Positions 18,169 through 27,424 are shown, counted from the first letter of the stretch. The stretch is DNA of 64,000 bases from Noviherbaspirillum pedocola (GCF_016632335.1 NZ_JAEPBG010000012.1:1-64000); one strand, 5' to 3'. Numbers and translations are program-made. The notes: generated from the letters alone by a model not told the origin.

Positions 18169-19536
18169 TTACAACAGGGTCTTGCGCATGTCGCCCAGCA
18201 CTTCGGACAGGTAGACCGTGAAGCGCGCCGCCATGGCGCCATCGATGACGCGATGGTCATACGACAGCGACGTCGGCAGCATCAGGCGCGGCACGAAGGC
18301 CTTGCCATCCCAGACCGGCTTGAACTCGGTCTTGGACAGGCCGAGGATCGCAACTTCCGGCGCGTTGATGATCGGCGTGAACATGGTGCCGCCGATGCCG
18401 CCAAGCGAAGAAATCGTGAAGCTCGCGCCCTGCATGTCCGCGGGCTTCAACTTGCCGTCGCGCGCCTGGGCCGACAGCTCGCCCATTTCCTGCGCGATCT
18501 GCGCCACGCCTTTCTTGTCCGCATCCTTCAGCACCGGCACCACCAGGCCGTTCGGCGTGTCGGCGGCGAAGCCGATGTGGTAGTAGTTCTTCAGGATCAG
18601 GTTCTCGCCGGACGCGTCCAGCGAGGAATTGAACACCGGGTATTTCTTCAGCGCCGTCACGCAGGCCTTGATCACGAAGGCCAGCATGGTCAGCTTCACG
18701 CCGGACTTGGCCAGCGCCGCATTGGACGACTTGCGGAATTCTTCCAGCTCGGTCACGTCGGCCGCGTCGTACTGGGTCACATGCGGAATCATGACCCAGT
18801 TGCGATGCAGGTTGGGGCCGCTGAGCTTCTGGATGCGCGACAGCGGCTTGGTCTCGGTCGGGCCGAACTTGGAGAAGTCCAGCGACGGCCATGGCAGCAG
18901 GCTCAGGCCCGCGCCGCCGCCCTTGCCTGCTGGCGCCGCGGCGGCTGCCGGTGCTGCAGCGGCCCCGGTGATGATGCCCTTCACATAACCCTGCACGTCT
19001 TCATGGGTGATGCGGCCTTTCGGACCGCTGCCGCCGACGCGGGCCAGATCGACGCCGAGTTCGCGCGCGAACTTGCGCACCGACGGCGATGCATGCGGCT
19101 TCGCGCCGCCGGCGGCTGGTGCTGCGCTCGCCGCTGCAGGCGCAGCCGCGGGCGCTGGCGCTGCGGGCGCGGGAGCCGGCGCGGCGACGGGTGCGGGCGC
19201 CGGGGCAGCCGCGACCGGCGCCGCAGGCGCTGCGGCTGCCGGCGCGCTGGCCACCGCGCTCGGCGCTGCTGCCGGGGCTGCTGCCTGCGCGCCTTCGCCC
19301 TGCGCTTCCAGCATCAGGATCAGCGAGCCTTCGGAGACCTTGTCGCCGAGCTTGATCTTCATTTCCTTGACCACGCCAGTGGCGGTGGACGGAATCTCCA
19401 TGCTGGCCTTGTCCGATTCCACCGTGATCAGCGACTGGTCGACCGTGATCGCATCACCCGGCTTGACCAACAGTTCGATGACCTCGACTTCCTTGAAGTC
19501 GCCGATGTCCGGGACCTTGACTTCCACCATGCTCAT
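18169..19536 (-). CDS. aceF: Dihydrolipoyllysine-residue acetyltransferase (E2 of PDH)
   Basis: A 455-residue E2 core protein that passes acetyl groups to CoA. One lipoyl domain (residues 2-80, lysine K43 in ESDKASME), a long Ala/Pro linker, a peripheral-subunit-binding domain (ASPSVRKFARELGVDLARVG) and the catalytic domain ending in SYDHRVIDGAMAARF, where the His and Asp are catalytic. It has fewer lipoyl domains than the three of E. coli E2; two more are carried by lpdA. ATG 19536 gives MSMVEVKVPD. The gene is 102 bp after aceE, with a perfect hairpin between them. Confidence 0.95.
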   Translation of the reverse strand: MSMVEVKVPDIGDFKEVEVIELLVKPGDAITVDQSLITVESDKASMEIPSTATGVVKEMKIKLGDKVSEGSLILMLEAQGEGAQAAAPAAAPSAVASAPAAAAPAAPVAAAPAPAPVAAPAPAPAAPAPAAAPAAASAAPAAGGAKPHASPSVRKFARELGVDLARVGGSGPKGRITHEDVQGYVKGIITGAAAAPAAAAAPAGKGGGAGLSLLPWPSLDFSKFGPTETKPLSRIQKLSGPNLHRNWVMIPHVTQYDAADVTELEEFRKSSNAALAKSGVKLTMLAFVIKACVTALKKYPVFNSSLDASGENLILKNYYHIGFAADTPNGLVVPVLKDADKKGVAQIAQEMGELSAQARDGKLKPADMQGASFTISSLGGIGGTMFTPIINAPEVAILGLSKTEFKPVWDGKAFVPRLMLPTSLSYDHRVIDGAMAARFTVYLSEVLGDMRKTLL

Positions 19537-19575
19537 AGTTTTCGCTCCGTTCTTGTTATTCCCTGCCCGTGAAAC

Positions 19576-19609
19576 GCCCGGGATGACGAACTCGGCCGTC
19601 ATCCCGGGC
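19576..19609 (-). other. Perfect 13-bp intercistronic hairpin between aceE and aceF
   Basis: GCCCGGGATGACG (19576-19588) pairs with CGTCATCCCGGGC (19597-19609) around an eight-base loop. There is no T run, so full termination is unlikely. It is placed to stabilise the upstream aceE message or set the aceE:aceF ratio; that role is inferred. Confidence 0.6.
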
Positions 19610-19638
19610 GCATCGGGAGCTGTCAGGAATGGATGGGT

Positions 19639-22335
19639 TTAAGCCGTCCGCGGGTTCGGCTTGTTCGGATTGATGCCGTACTTCTCGATCGCCTGCGTCA
19701 CCACGCCGGAAGACAGCGCGCCTTCATCGGCCAGCGCCTTGAGCGCAGAGATCACGACGAAATAGCGGTTGACCTCGAAGTGCTCGCGCAGCGCGGCACG
19801 GGTGTCGGACCGTCCGAAGCCGTCGGTGCCAAGGACCTTGTAGCTGCGGCCGTTCGGGATGTAGGCGCGGCATTGCTCGGCGAACAGCTTCATGTAGTCG
19901 GTCGACACCACGATCGGGCCGGTGCTGCCGGCCAGACTCCTGGTGATATGCGCCACGCGCGCCGGCTCCGACGGATGCAGCAGATTCCAGCGTTCGCAGT
20001 CGGCGCCATCGCGTGCCAGCAGGTTGAACGAGGGTGCGGACCACAGGTCGGCTTCGATGCCCCAGTCGTTCTTCAGCAGATCGGCCGCTTCGATGACTTC
20101 GCGCAGGATGGTGCCCGAGCCCATCAATTGCACGCGGTGCTTGCCTTCCTTGCCGCCTTCCTTGAGCAGATACAGGCCCTTCAGGATGTCCTCTTCCTGG
20201 CCCTGCTTCAGGCCCGGCTGCGGATAGTTCTCGTTCATCACGGTGATGTAATAGAACACATCCTCCTGCTGCTCGACCATGCGCTTCAAGCCGTCATGGA
20301 TGATGACCGCGATCTCGTGCGCGAAGGTCGGATCGTAGGAAATGCAGTTCGGGATGGTCTGCGCCAGGATCTGGCTGTGGCCGTCCTCGTGCTGCAGGCC
20401 TTCGCCGTTGAGCGTGGTGCGTCCCGCGGTGCCGCCCATCAGGAAGCCGCGCGCCCGCATGTCGCCCGCCGCCCAGGCCAGGTCGCCTACGCGCTGCAGG
20501 CCGAACATGGAATAGAAGGTGTAGAACGGCACCATGATGCGGTTGTTCGACGAATAGGACGTCGCTGCCGCGATCCACGAGGACATGGCGCCGCCCTCGT
20601 TGATGCCTTCCTGCAGGATCTGGCCGGCCTTGTCTTCGCGGTAGTAGCTGACCTGGTCCTTGTCCACCGGCTCGTACAACTGGCCCATCGGGTTGTAGAT
20701 GCCGATCTGGCGGAACAGGCCTTCCATGCCGAAGGTACGTGCTTCATCGACCAGGATGGGCACCACGCGCTTGCCCAGGTTGGCGTCGCGCAGCAGGATG
20801 GTCATCATGCGCACATAGGCCTGGGTGGTGGAGATTTCGCGGCCTTCGGCGGTCGGATCGAGCACGGCCTTGAAGGTTTCCAGCGCCGGCACCGGCAGCG
20901 ATTCCTCGGCCTTCTCGCGACGCTGCGGCAGATAGCCGCCCAGGGCCTTGCGGCGCTCGTGCAGATACTGGATCTCCGGAGAATCGTCGGCCGGCTTGAA
21001 GAACGGCACGTTCGGCAGGTCTTCATCGGAAACCGGGATGCCGAAGCGGTCGCGCATTTCGCGGATCGCCTGGTCGTCCAGCTTCTTGGTCTGGTGCGCG
21101 GTATTGCGCGCCTCGCCGGACTTGCCCATGCCATAGCCCTTGACGGTCTTTGCCAGGATCACGGTCGGCTGGCCCTTGTGCTCGACGGCGCGCTTGTAGG
21201 CCGCATAGATCTTGTGCGGATCATGGCCGCCACGGGTCAGGCGCCAGATGTCGTCGTCGCTCATGTTGGCGACCAGCTCCAAGAGCTTCGGATGCTTGCC
21301 GAAGAAGTGCTTGCGCACATAGGCGCCATCCTTGGCCTTGTAGTTCTGGTACTCGCCGTCGACGGTTTCCATCATCACGCGCTGCAGGATGCCTTCCGGG
21401 TCGCGCGCGAGCAGGTCGTCCCAGTTCGCGCCCCAGATCACCTTGATGACATTCCAGCCGGCGCCGCGGAAATCGGACTCGAGTTCCTGGATGATCTTGC
21501 CGTTGCCGCGCACCGGGCCATCGAGGCGCTGCAGGTTGCAGTTGACGATCATGATCAGGTTGTCGAGCTTCTCGCGGCCGGCCAGGCCGATGGCGCCCAT
21601 CGATTCCGGCTCGTCCATCTCACCGTCGCCGCAGAACACCCAGACCTTGCGGTTGGCGGTATCGGCGATGCCGCGCGCATGCAGGTACTTCAGGAAGCGC
21701 GCCTGGTAGATCGACATGATCGGGCCCAGGCCCATCGATACGGTAGGGAACTGCCAGAAGTTCGGCATCAGCTTCGGATGCGGATACGAAGACAAGCCGC
21801 GGCCGTCGACTTCGCGACGGAAATTGAGCATCTGCTCGTCACTCAGGCGGCCTTCGAGGTAGGCGCGCGCATAGACGCCGGGCGACGAATGGCCCTGGAT
21901 GTACAGCAGATCGCCGCCATGGCCTTCGCTGGGCGCGTGCCAGAAATGGTTGAAGCCGATGCCAAGCATGTTGGCCAGCGAGGCGAAGCTGGAAATGTGG
22001 CCGCCGAGGTCGCCGTCGGCACGGTTCGACTTGACCACCATCGCCATGGCGTTCCAGCGCATCCAGGAGCGCAGGCGCTCTTCATATTCGAGGTTGCCGG
22101 GGCAATGCTCGCCGAGGTGCGCGGGGATGGTGTTGACGTAAGCGGTATTGCTGGAGAACGGAATATGGGCGCCGCGGCGGCGGGCCAAGTCGACCATGCG
22201 TTCCATCAGGTAATGGGCGCGCTCCGGGCCTTCGGCTTGGATAACGGCTTCGAGCGCGTCGAGCCATTCCTGGGTTTCGATGACATCGGGGTCGTTGGCG
22301 GCTTGGGCCAGAACCTGGTCGATCTGGGCAGACAT
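19639..22335 (-). CDS. aceE: Pyruvate dehydrogenase E1, homodimeric type
   Basis: An 898-residue thiamine-diphosphate enzyme that decarboxylates pyruvate and acetylates the E2 lipoyl groups. The ThDP/Mg motif is seen as VFCGDGEMDEPESMGAI...NCNLQRLDGP, and the N-terminus (DVIETQEWLDALEAVI) is typical of the single-chain E1. Length matches E. coli AceE. ATG 22335 has AGGAG nine bases upstream. It is the first gene of aceE-aceF-BPH-lpdA. The upstream region holds a tandem repeat at 22451-22490 that may be the operator. A 927-codon antisense frame over the gene is a shadow. Confidence 0.96.
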   Translation of the reverse strand: MSAQIDQVLAQAANDPDVIETQEWLDALEAVIQAEGPERAHYLMERMVDLARRRGAHIPFSSNTAYVNTIPAHLGEHCPGNLEYEERLRSWMRWNAMAMVVKSNRADGDLGGHISSFASLANMLGIGFNHFWHAPSEGHGGDLLYIQGHSSPGVYARAYLEGRLSDEQMLNFRREVDGRGLSSYPHPKLMPNFWQFPTVSMGLGPIMSIYQARFLKYLHARGIADTANRKVWVFCGDGEMDEPESMGAIGLAGREKLDNLIMIVNCNLQRLDGPVRGNGKIIQELESDFRGAGWNVIKVIWGANWDDLLARDPEGILQRVMMETVDGEYQNYKAKDGAYVRKHFFGKHPKLLELVANMSDDDIWRLTRGGHDPHKIYAAYKRAVEHKGQPTVILAKTVKGYGMGKSGEARNTAHQTKKLDDQAIREMRDRFGIPVSDEDLPNVPFFKPADDSPEIQYLHERRKALGGYLPQRREKAEESLPVPALETFKAVLDPTAEGREISTTQAYVRMMTILLRDANLGKRVVPILVDEARTFGMEGLFRQIGIYNPMGQLYEPVDKDQVSYYREDKAGQILQEGINEGGAMSSWIAAATSYSSNNRIMVPFYTFYSMFGLQRVGDLAWAAGDMRARGFLMGGTAGRTTLNGEGLQHEDGHSQILAQTIPNCISYDPTFAHEIAVIIHDGLKRMVEQQEDVFYYITVMNENYPQPGLKQGQEEDILKGLYLLKEGGKEGKHRVQLMGSGTILREVIEAADLLKNDWGIEADLWSAPSFNLLARDGADCERWNLLHPSEPARVAHITRSLAGSTGPIVVSTDYMKLFAEQCRAYIPNGRSYKVLGTDGFGRSDTRAALREHFEVNRYFVVISALKALADEGALSSGVVTQAIEKYGINPNKPNPRTA

Positions 22336-22450
22336 CGTGCGTCTCCTCTCTGGGTGAATATCGGTCGGTTTAGACAGCGGTGGCGGGGATTTTGTTACAG
22401 GTTGCTGCATGCTTGACTGGCAACGCACGGATTTTAACAGCAGATATTCG

Positions 22451-22490
22451 CATTTTCAAAATATGGTATTCATTTTCATAATATGGAATT
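22451..22490. promoter_or_regulatory. Tandem 20-bp direct repeat upstream of aceE
   Basis: Two adjacent 20-bp units (22451-22470 and 22471-22490) share 18 of 20 bases; both read CATTTTCANAATATGG and end in ATT. The second contains the near-palindrome TTCAT-AAT-ATGGAA. The AT-rich block stands out in GC-rich DNA, 116-155 bp before the aceE ATG and 75 bp before the divergent antitoxin remnant. This fits paired sites for a dimeric repressor spaced two helical turns apart; the protein is unknown. Confidence 0.55.
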
Positions 22491-22565
22491 TGTGCTGCGG
22501 CGCAGCGTGAGTTGCGTCCGCCGTTCAACATAAGCTTGCGACTTTCACCTGGAGGAACATTGACA

Positions 22566-22816
22566 ATGGACATGCTTGAGATCGATGGGCAGACCAGCGG
22601 GGACGCACTTGCCGCGGCACTAGAAGCACATCATGGAGGCCACTGTTCATCGGACGCTGCGGCATACCGACACATGTCATGTTGAGTCTGGATGCCTATC
22701 GGGAGCTGTTGAACGCGAGTCTTTCGCTGGCCGATGCACTGCGCCAGGATGAGGGCATGGAAATCGAATTCGAACCTGGCAAGCTGGGCTCTTTCCCTCG
22801 GGTTCCGAATCTGTGA
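22566..22816 (+). pseudogene. Phd/YefM-type antitoxin remnant with a frameshift
   Basis: ATG 22566, with GGAGG upstream, reads MDMLEIDGQTSGDALAAALE and then loses sense. From about 22640 the next frame reads PLFIGRCGIPTHVMLSLDAY, the typical core of prevent-host-death antitoxins, and ends at TGA 22814-22816 after a tail (IEFEPGKLGSFPRVPNL) of the kind that binds a VapC or Doc toxin. One base gained or lost near 22635-22650 explains it. No partner toxin follows; folD begins at 22900. A shorter 45-residue product from ATG 22679 is possible but would lack the DNA-binding half. Confidence 0.6.
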
Positions 22817-22858
22817 TGCGCCGGCCCGAACGCTGCGAGTTGACCGGCGGTCACGCCG

Positions 22859-22864
22859 TATAAT
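22859..22864 (+). promoter_or_regulatory. Probable -10 element of folD
   Basis: A perfect TATAAT lies 35 bp before the folD ATG. TTGACC at 22840-22845 is only 13 bp upstream, too close for an ideal -35, so the promoter may rely on other contacts. Confidence 0.5.
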
Positions 22865-22899
22865 TCGGCTCCATCCGCACTTCCTTCCTCTCTCCCACC

Positions 22900-23745
22900 A
22901 TGACCGCTCAAATCATCAACGGCACCGAACTCGCCCAACAATTGCTCGCCGACGTCGCCCGCCGCGCCGCCGCCCTGACCGCGCGGGGCCGCCAGCCCGG
23001 CCTGGCGGTGATCCTGGTTGGTGAAGACCCGGCTTCGGCCGTCTACGTGCGCAACAAGATCAAGGCTTGCGAAGACAGCGGCATCCACTCGGTCCTGGAA
23101 AGATACGCGGCGGACCTGTCGGAGGCGCAGCTGCTGGAGCGCATTGCCGCGTTGAACGCCGATCCGAAGATCCACGGCATTCTGGTGCAGTTGCCGCTGC
23201 CGAAACACATCGATGCGCACAAGGTGATCGAAGCCATCGCGCCCGAAAAGGATGTGGATGGCTTTCATATCAGCAATGCCGGCCTGCTGATGACGGGTCA
23301 GCCGCTGTTTCGGCCCTGCACGCCCTATGGCGTGATGAAGATGCTGGAATCGATCGCGTACCCGATCCGCGGCGCGCATGCGGTGGTGGTGGGCGCATCG
23401 AACATCGTCGGCAAGCCGCAGGCGATGCTGCTCTTGCAGGCCGGCGCCACCGTCACCATCTGCAACTCCAAAACCCGCGACCTCGGCCACCACACCCGTG
23501 ATGCCGACATCCTCGTGGTCGCCACCGGCAAGCGCAACATCGTCACCGCGGACATGATCAAGCCGGGCGCCGTCGTCATCGACGTAGGCATGAACCGCGA
23601 CGATGCCGGCAAGCTGTGCGGCGACGTCGACTTCGCCAATGCGAAGGAAGTGGCCGGCTGGATCACGCCGGTGCCCGGAGGCGTGGGTCGCATGACGATT
23701 GCGATGCTGATGACCAACACCATAGAAGCCGCCGAGAGAACCTGA
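22900..23745 (+). CDS. folD: Methylenetetrahydrofolate dehydrogenase/cyclohydrolase
   Basis: A 281-residue bifunctional cytosolic enzyme that interconverts 5,10-methylene-, methenyl- and 10-formyl-tetrahydrofolate. Visible signatures are [17 protein letters not shown] with the catalytic Lys, [10 protein letters not shown], the segment PEKDVDGFH, and [15 protein letters not shown] near the C-terminus. Length is usual. ATG 22900 follows a TATAAT box by 35 bp. The gene ends 2 bp before prlC, so both are probably on one transcript. Confidence 0.96.
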   Translation: MTAQIINGTELAQQLLADVARRAAALTARGRQPGLAVILVGEDPASAVYVRNKIKACEDSGIHSVLERYAADLSEAQLLERIAALNADPKIHGILVQLPLPKHIDAHKVIEAIAPEKDVDGFHISNAGLLMTGQPLFRPCTPYGVMKMLESIAYPIRGAHAVVVGASNIVGKPQAMLLLQAGATVTICNSKTRDLGHHTRDADILVVATGKRNIVTADMIKPGAVVIDVGMNRDDAGKLCGDVDFANAKEVAGWITPVPGGVGRMTIAMLMTNTIEAAERT

Positions 23746-23747
23746 CC

Positions 23748-25814
23748 ATGAACCTTGCCGATAATCCCCTGCTCGACTTTTCCGATCTGCCGCGCTTTGA
23801 TGCCTTCGCGCCGCAGCATGTGACGCCGGCCATCGATGCGCTGCTTGCCGAATGCCGAGACACCGTCGCGCGCCTGGAAGCGCCGATGGAGCATGTCACC
23901 TGGAATGCATTCATCGAACCGCTGGAAAGCGCCACCGAAAAGCTGGGCCGGGCATGGGGCATCGTCGGCCATCTGAATGCGGTGATGGACAGCCCGGATC
24001 TGCGCGCCGCCTACAACGAGAACCAGCCCAAGGTCACCGAGTTCTGGACCTCGCTGGCGCAGAACGAGGCGTTGTTTGCGAAGTACCAGGCGCTGAAGGC
24101 CGATGCGGGTTTCGCGCTGCTGTCGCCGGCCAGGAGGAAGATCGTCGAGAACGCGCTGCGCGACTTCCGGCTTGGCGGCGCCGATCTGCCGGCGGAAAAG
24201 AAGGAACGCTTCGCGCGCATTCAGGAACGCCAGGCCGAGCTGTCGACGAAGTTTTCCGAGAATGTGCTGGACGCGACCAATGCCTTCGAGCTGATCGTCG
24301 AGAACGAAGCCGAACTGGCCGGCCTGCCCGATGATGCGCGCGCGGCCGCTCGCGCCTCGGCGGAAAAGGCCGGCAAGCCAGGCTGGCGCTTTACGCTGCA
24401 CTTCCCCTCGTTCTATCCGGTGCTGCAGTACGCCGACAACCGCAAGCTGCGCGAGGCGCTGTATCGCGCCAATGTGACCAAAGCTTCCGAGCTTGGCGAC
24501 AAGACGGAATGGGACAACACCGACATCATTGCCGAGATGCTGCGCCTGCGCGACGAGGAAGCGAAGCTGCTCGGCTACGGCAACTTCGCCGAAGTCTCGC
24601 TGGTGCCGAAGATGGCCGAGACGCCGCAGCAGGTGATCGCCTTCCTCGAAGACCTGGCACGCCGGGCACGGCCGCATGCCGAAAAGGATCTGGCCGAGGT
24701 GCGCGAATTCGCGAAGACCACGCTGGGCCTGGAGCAGCTTGAAGCCTGGGACATTCCCTATGCGTCGGAAAAGCTGCGCCAGCAGCGCTATGCGTTCTCC
24801 GAGCAGGAAGTGAAGCAGTACTTTCCGGAATCGAAGGTGGTCGGCGGCCTGTTCTCGCTGGTCAACCGGCTGTTCGGGGTGCACATCCTTCCCGATGCGG
24901 GGCCGGTCTGGCATCCGGATGTGAAATTCTTCCGCATCGAACGCGAAGGCCAGCTGGTCGGCCAGTTTTACCTCGACCTGTACGCACGCACCGGCAAGCG
25001 CGGCGGCGCCTGGATGGACGATGCGCGCGGCCGCCGCATCGCCGGCGAACGGCTGCAGACCCCAGTGGCCTATCTGACCTGCAATTTCACTGAACCGGCC
25101 GTCGTCAATGGCCAGCGCCGCGATGCGCTGTTCACTCATGACGAGGTCAATACCCTGTTCCATGAATTCGGTCACGGCCTGCATCACATGTTGACCCAGG
25201 TCGATGAACTCGGCGTGGCCGGCATTTCGGGCGTGGAATGGGATGCGGTCGAGCTGCCTTCGCAGTTCATGGAAAACTTCTGCTGGCAATGGGATGTGCT
25301 GCAGGGCATGACCGCGCATACGGAAACTGGCGAACCGCTGCCGCGCGCGCTGTACGACAAGATGATCGCCGCGAAGAATTTCCAATCCGGGCTGCAGACG
25401 CTGCGCCAGGTTGAATTCGCGCTGTTCGACATGCATCTGCATTTCGACCACGATCCGCTCGGCAGCCGCAGCGCGCAGGAAGTGCTGGACGAGGTGCGGC
25501 GCCAGTTCGCCGTGGTGGTGCCGCCGCCGTTCAACCGCTTCCAGAATTCCTTCGGCCATATCTTCGCCGGCGGCTACGCGGCTGGCTATTACAGCTACAA
25601 GTGGGCCGAGGTGCTGTCCGCCGATGCCTACAGCGCGTTCGAGGAAGCGGCCGAATCCGGCGACGCGGAAAAGCTGGCCGACGCCGGGTTGCGCTTCCTG
25701 TCCGAGATCCTGTCGGTCGGCGGCTCGCGTCCGGCGCTGGAGTCCTTCCGCGCCTTCCGCGGCCGCGATCCCGAGATCGATGCGCTGCTGCGCCACAATG
25801 GGATGACGGCATGA
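23748..25814 (+). CDS. prlC: Oligopeptidase A (M3 family zinc metallopeptidase)
   Basis: A 688-residue cytosolic peptidase that degrades signal peptides and other short peptides. The zinc motif is in NTLFHEFGHGLHHML (HEXXH). The N-terminus MNLADNPLLDFSDLPRFDAF is typical for the family, and the length matches PrlC. ATG 23748 is 2 bp after the folD stop. Its stop codon overlaps the next gene by four bases. Confidence 0.95.
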   Translation: MNLADNPLLDFSDLPRFDAFAPQHVTPAIDALLAECRDTVARLEAPMEHVTWNAFIEPLESATEKLGRAWGIVGHLNAVMDSPDLRAAYNENQPKVTEFWTSLAQNEALFAKYQALKADAGFALLSPARRKIVENALRDFRLGGADLPAEKKERFARIQERQAELSTKFSENVLDATNAFELIVENEAELAGLPDDARAAARASAEKAGKPGWRFTLHFPSFYPVLQYADNRKLREALYRANVTKASELGDKTEWDNTDIIAEMLRLRDEEAKLLGYGNFAEVSLVPKMAETPQQVIAFLEDLARRARPHAEKDLAEVREFAKTTLGLEQLEAWDIPYASEKLRQQRYAFSEQEVKQYFPESKVVGGLFSLVNRLFGVHILPDAGPVWHPDVKFFRIEREGQLVGQFYLDLYARTGKRGGAWMDDARGRRIAGERLQTPVAYLTCNFTEPAVVNGQRRDALFTHDEVNTLFHEFGHGLHHMLTQVDELGVAGISGVEWDAVELPSQFMENFCWQWDVLQGMTAHTETGEPLPRALYDKMIAAKNFQSGLQTLRQVEFALFDMHLHFDHDPLGSRSAQEVLDEVRRQFAVVVPPPFNRFQNSFGHIFAGGYAAGYYSYKWAEVLSADAYSAFEEAAESGDAEKLADAGLRFLSEILSVGGSRPALESFRAFRGRDPEIDALLRHNGMTA

Positions 25815-26431
25815 AGCGCGCTTTTCTTCTTACGCTGCTGACGCTGTGCGCGACCGGCGCGAGCGCGCAGATGTACAAGTCGGTCGGTCCCGACGGTCGC
25901 GTGACCTACAGCGATACGCCGCCGGCGCAAGGCGCCAATGAACTGCCCGTGAAGCCTTCTTCCGGCGCCGCCGCACCCGATCTGCCGTATGCGCTGGCCC
26001 AGGCAGTCAAGAACAATCCGGTCACGCTGTACACCGCCGCCAACTGCGCGCCCTGCGCTTCGGGCCGCGCGCTGCTTGTTGCGCGCGGCGTGCCGTACAC
26101 CGAGAAAACGGTGTCAAGCAACGAGGATGTGGCGGCATTGAAATCGGTCGGCGGCGATGCGCAATTGCCGCTGCTCATCGTCGGGCGCGCGAAGCAGCAG
26201 GGCTACGAGGAAGGCGCATGGAATGGCGCGCTGACGTCGGCCGGCTATCCGGCGGCCAGCATGCTGCCGCGCAATTGGCGCAATCCCGCGCCGGTCGCTG
26301 CAGCGCCGCGTGCGACACAGCCATTGCCCTCTTCCACACCTGCACCGGCGGCCGAGGCAGCTGCGCCGCGCGCGCAATCCTCGGCCCCGCAACCCGCCGC
26401 CGGCAATGCGCCGCCGGGATTCCGCTTCTGA
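25811..26431 (+). CDS. Exported DUF4124/glutaredoxin-fold protein
   Basis: A 206-residue exported protein. Signal peptide at about residues 1-19 (LLTLLTLCATGASA), a DUF4124 segment (MYKSVGPDGRVTYSDTPPAQ) to about residue 60, a thioredoxin-like domain with a CAPC motif (TLYTAANCAPCASGRALLVA) and a cis-Pro region (DAQLPLLIVG), then a Pro/Ala/Ser-rich tail from about 155. It is likely to act in periplasmic thiol exchange, but the partner is unknown. The ATGA overlap with prlC couples their translation. Confidence 0.8.
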   Translation: MKRAFLLTLLTLCATGASAQMYKSVGPDGRVTYSDTPPAQGANELPVKPSSGAAAPDLPYALAQAVKNNPVTLYTAANCAPCASGRALLVARGVPYTEKTVSSNEDVAALKSVGGDAQLPLLIVGRAKQQGYEEGAWNGALTSAGYPAASMLPRNWRNPAPVAAAPRATQPLPSSTPAPAAEAAAPRAQSSAPQPAAGNAPPGFRF

Positions 26432-26441
26432 GGGCGCCGGC

Positions 26442-26867
26442 ATGACCCGCATCGACTTTCACAGCAATGTGCCCGACAAGCTGCTGTATGCCTGCCGCCT
26501 GGTGCGCAAGGCACGTTCGCAGGGCATGCAGGTAGTGATGCTGGCCGAGGACAGCGAAGGCCTGAAGCGCCTGGACGATGCGTTGTGGACCTTTTCCGAG
26601 CTTGATTTCCTGCCGCATGTGCGCGCTGGCGATGCGCTGGCCGCGAAGACGCCGGTGATCCTGACCGATGACGACGCCGTCGAGCTGCCGCATCACCAGA
26701 TCCTGGTGAACCTGTCGCGCCGCGCGCCGGAAAATTTTGCCCGCTTCGAGCGCATGTTTGAAATCATCGGTGCCGCCGAGGATGACGTCGCGGCCGGCCG
26801 TGAGCGTTACCGGCAATATCAGCAGCGCGGTTATCCGTTGAGCCATTTCATTGCGGAGCAGACATGA
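26442..26867 (+). CDS. holC: DNA polymerase III subunit chi
   Basis: A 141-residue clamp-loader accessory protein that, in known bacteria, pairs with psi and contacts single-stranded-DNA-binding protein. The opening TRIDFHSNVPDKLLYACRLV and the segment VILTDDDAVELPHHQILVNL are typical of HolC. ATG 26442 is 10 bp after the previous stop, and its own stop overlaps the next gene by four bases. Confidence 0.9.
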   Translation: MTRIDFHSNVPDKLLYACRLVRKARSQGMQVVMLAEDSEGLKRLDDALWTFSELDFLPHVRAGDALAAKTPVILTDDDAVELPHHQILVNLSRRAPENFARFERMFEIIGAAEDDVAAGRERYRQYQQRGYPLSHFIAEQT

Positions 26868-27424
26868 GCACACCGCCGCGCGAGTCCGGCATACCGCTGC
26901 TGACCGAGATCATCGAGGACAGCGACATCGAATTCACCGGGCCGCCCGCGCCGGACAGCCTGCTCCCCGGCGACGCGACGCACGCCGGAGCCACTCACAG
27001 CCAGCCCGAAGAGTTGGAACCGGCCTACCCGCTGCCGTTGAAACCGGCGGCTTCCGTGACGGCGCCAGTGCCCGAGACCCCAGTGCCTTCGCCGACGCTG
27101 GCATTCCCTCCGCCCCCGGTCACGACGCCTTCACCGCTCCCAGTCGAGCCGCCGATTCCCGCAGCGCCACAGGCGCCAGCCTTGTCCGAGGAGGAATGGG
27201 CGCGCATGGAGCGACGCATCCGCGAACGCATACTTGGCCAGCTGCTTGCGCGCACCGATGCCATGCTCGAGGAGCGCATACGCACCGGCATCAGCAACAT
27301 GCTGCAGGATGCGGTTGACGATCTGGCGGCAGCATTGCGACACAACCTGCACAAGACGCTGGACGACGTGGTGTCGCGCGCAGTAGCGCAGGAAATCTCC
27401 CGACTGCAGTCTTTGAAAAAATAA
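26864..27424 (+). CDS. Conserved hypothetical protein, Pro-rich with a C-terminal helical domain
   Basis: A 186-residue protein with no signal peptide. Residues 1-105 are disordered and rich in Pro, Ala and acidic residues; residues 106-186 (EEEWARMERRIRERILGQLL...) form an amphipathic helical domain that looks oligomeric. It overlaps holC by four bases, so it is translated with it. Genes of this form commonly follow holC in Burkholderiales, but I know of no assigned function. Confidence 0.75.
   Translation: MSTPPRESGIPLLTEIIEDSDIEFTGPPAPDSLLPGDATHAGATHSQPEELEPAYPLPLKPAASVTAPVPETPVPSPTLAFPPPPVTTPSPLPVEPPIPAAPQAPALSEEEWARMERRIRERILGQLLARTDAMLEERIRTGISNMLQDAVDDLAAALRHNLHKTLDDVVSRAVAQEISRLQSLKK

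Noticed and set aside
19633-22416. 927-codon open frame on the plus strand opposite aceE
   Set aside because: Composition is His/Arg/Gln/Ala-rich antisense text with no domain, lying fully over a clear aceE gene; a shadow of high GC.
22840-22864. TTGACC-N13-TATAAT as a complete folD promoter
   Set aside because: The spacer is 13 bp, too short for a normal sigma-70 promoter; only the -10 box was kept.
23325-25796. 823-codon minus-strand frame opposite folD/prlC
   Set aside because: Antisense shadow of two well-supported genes.
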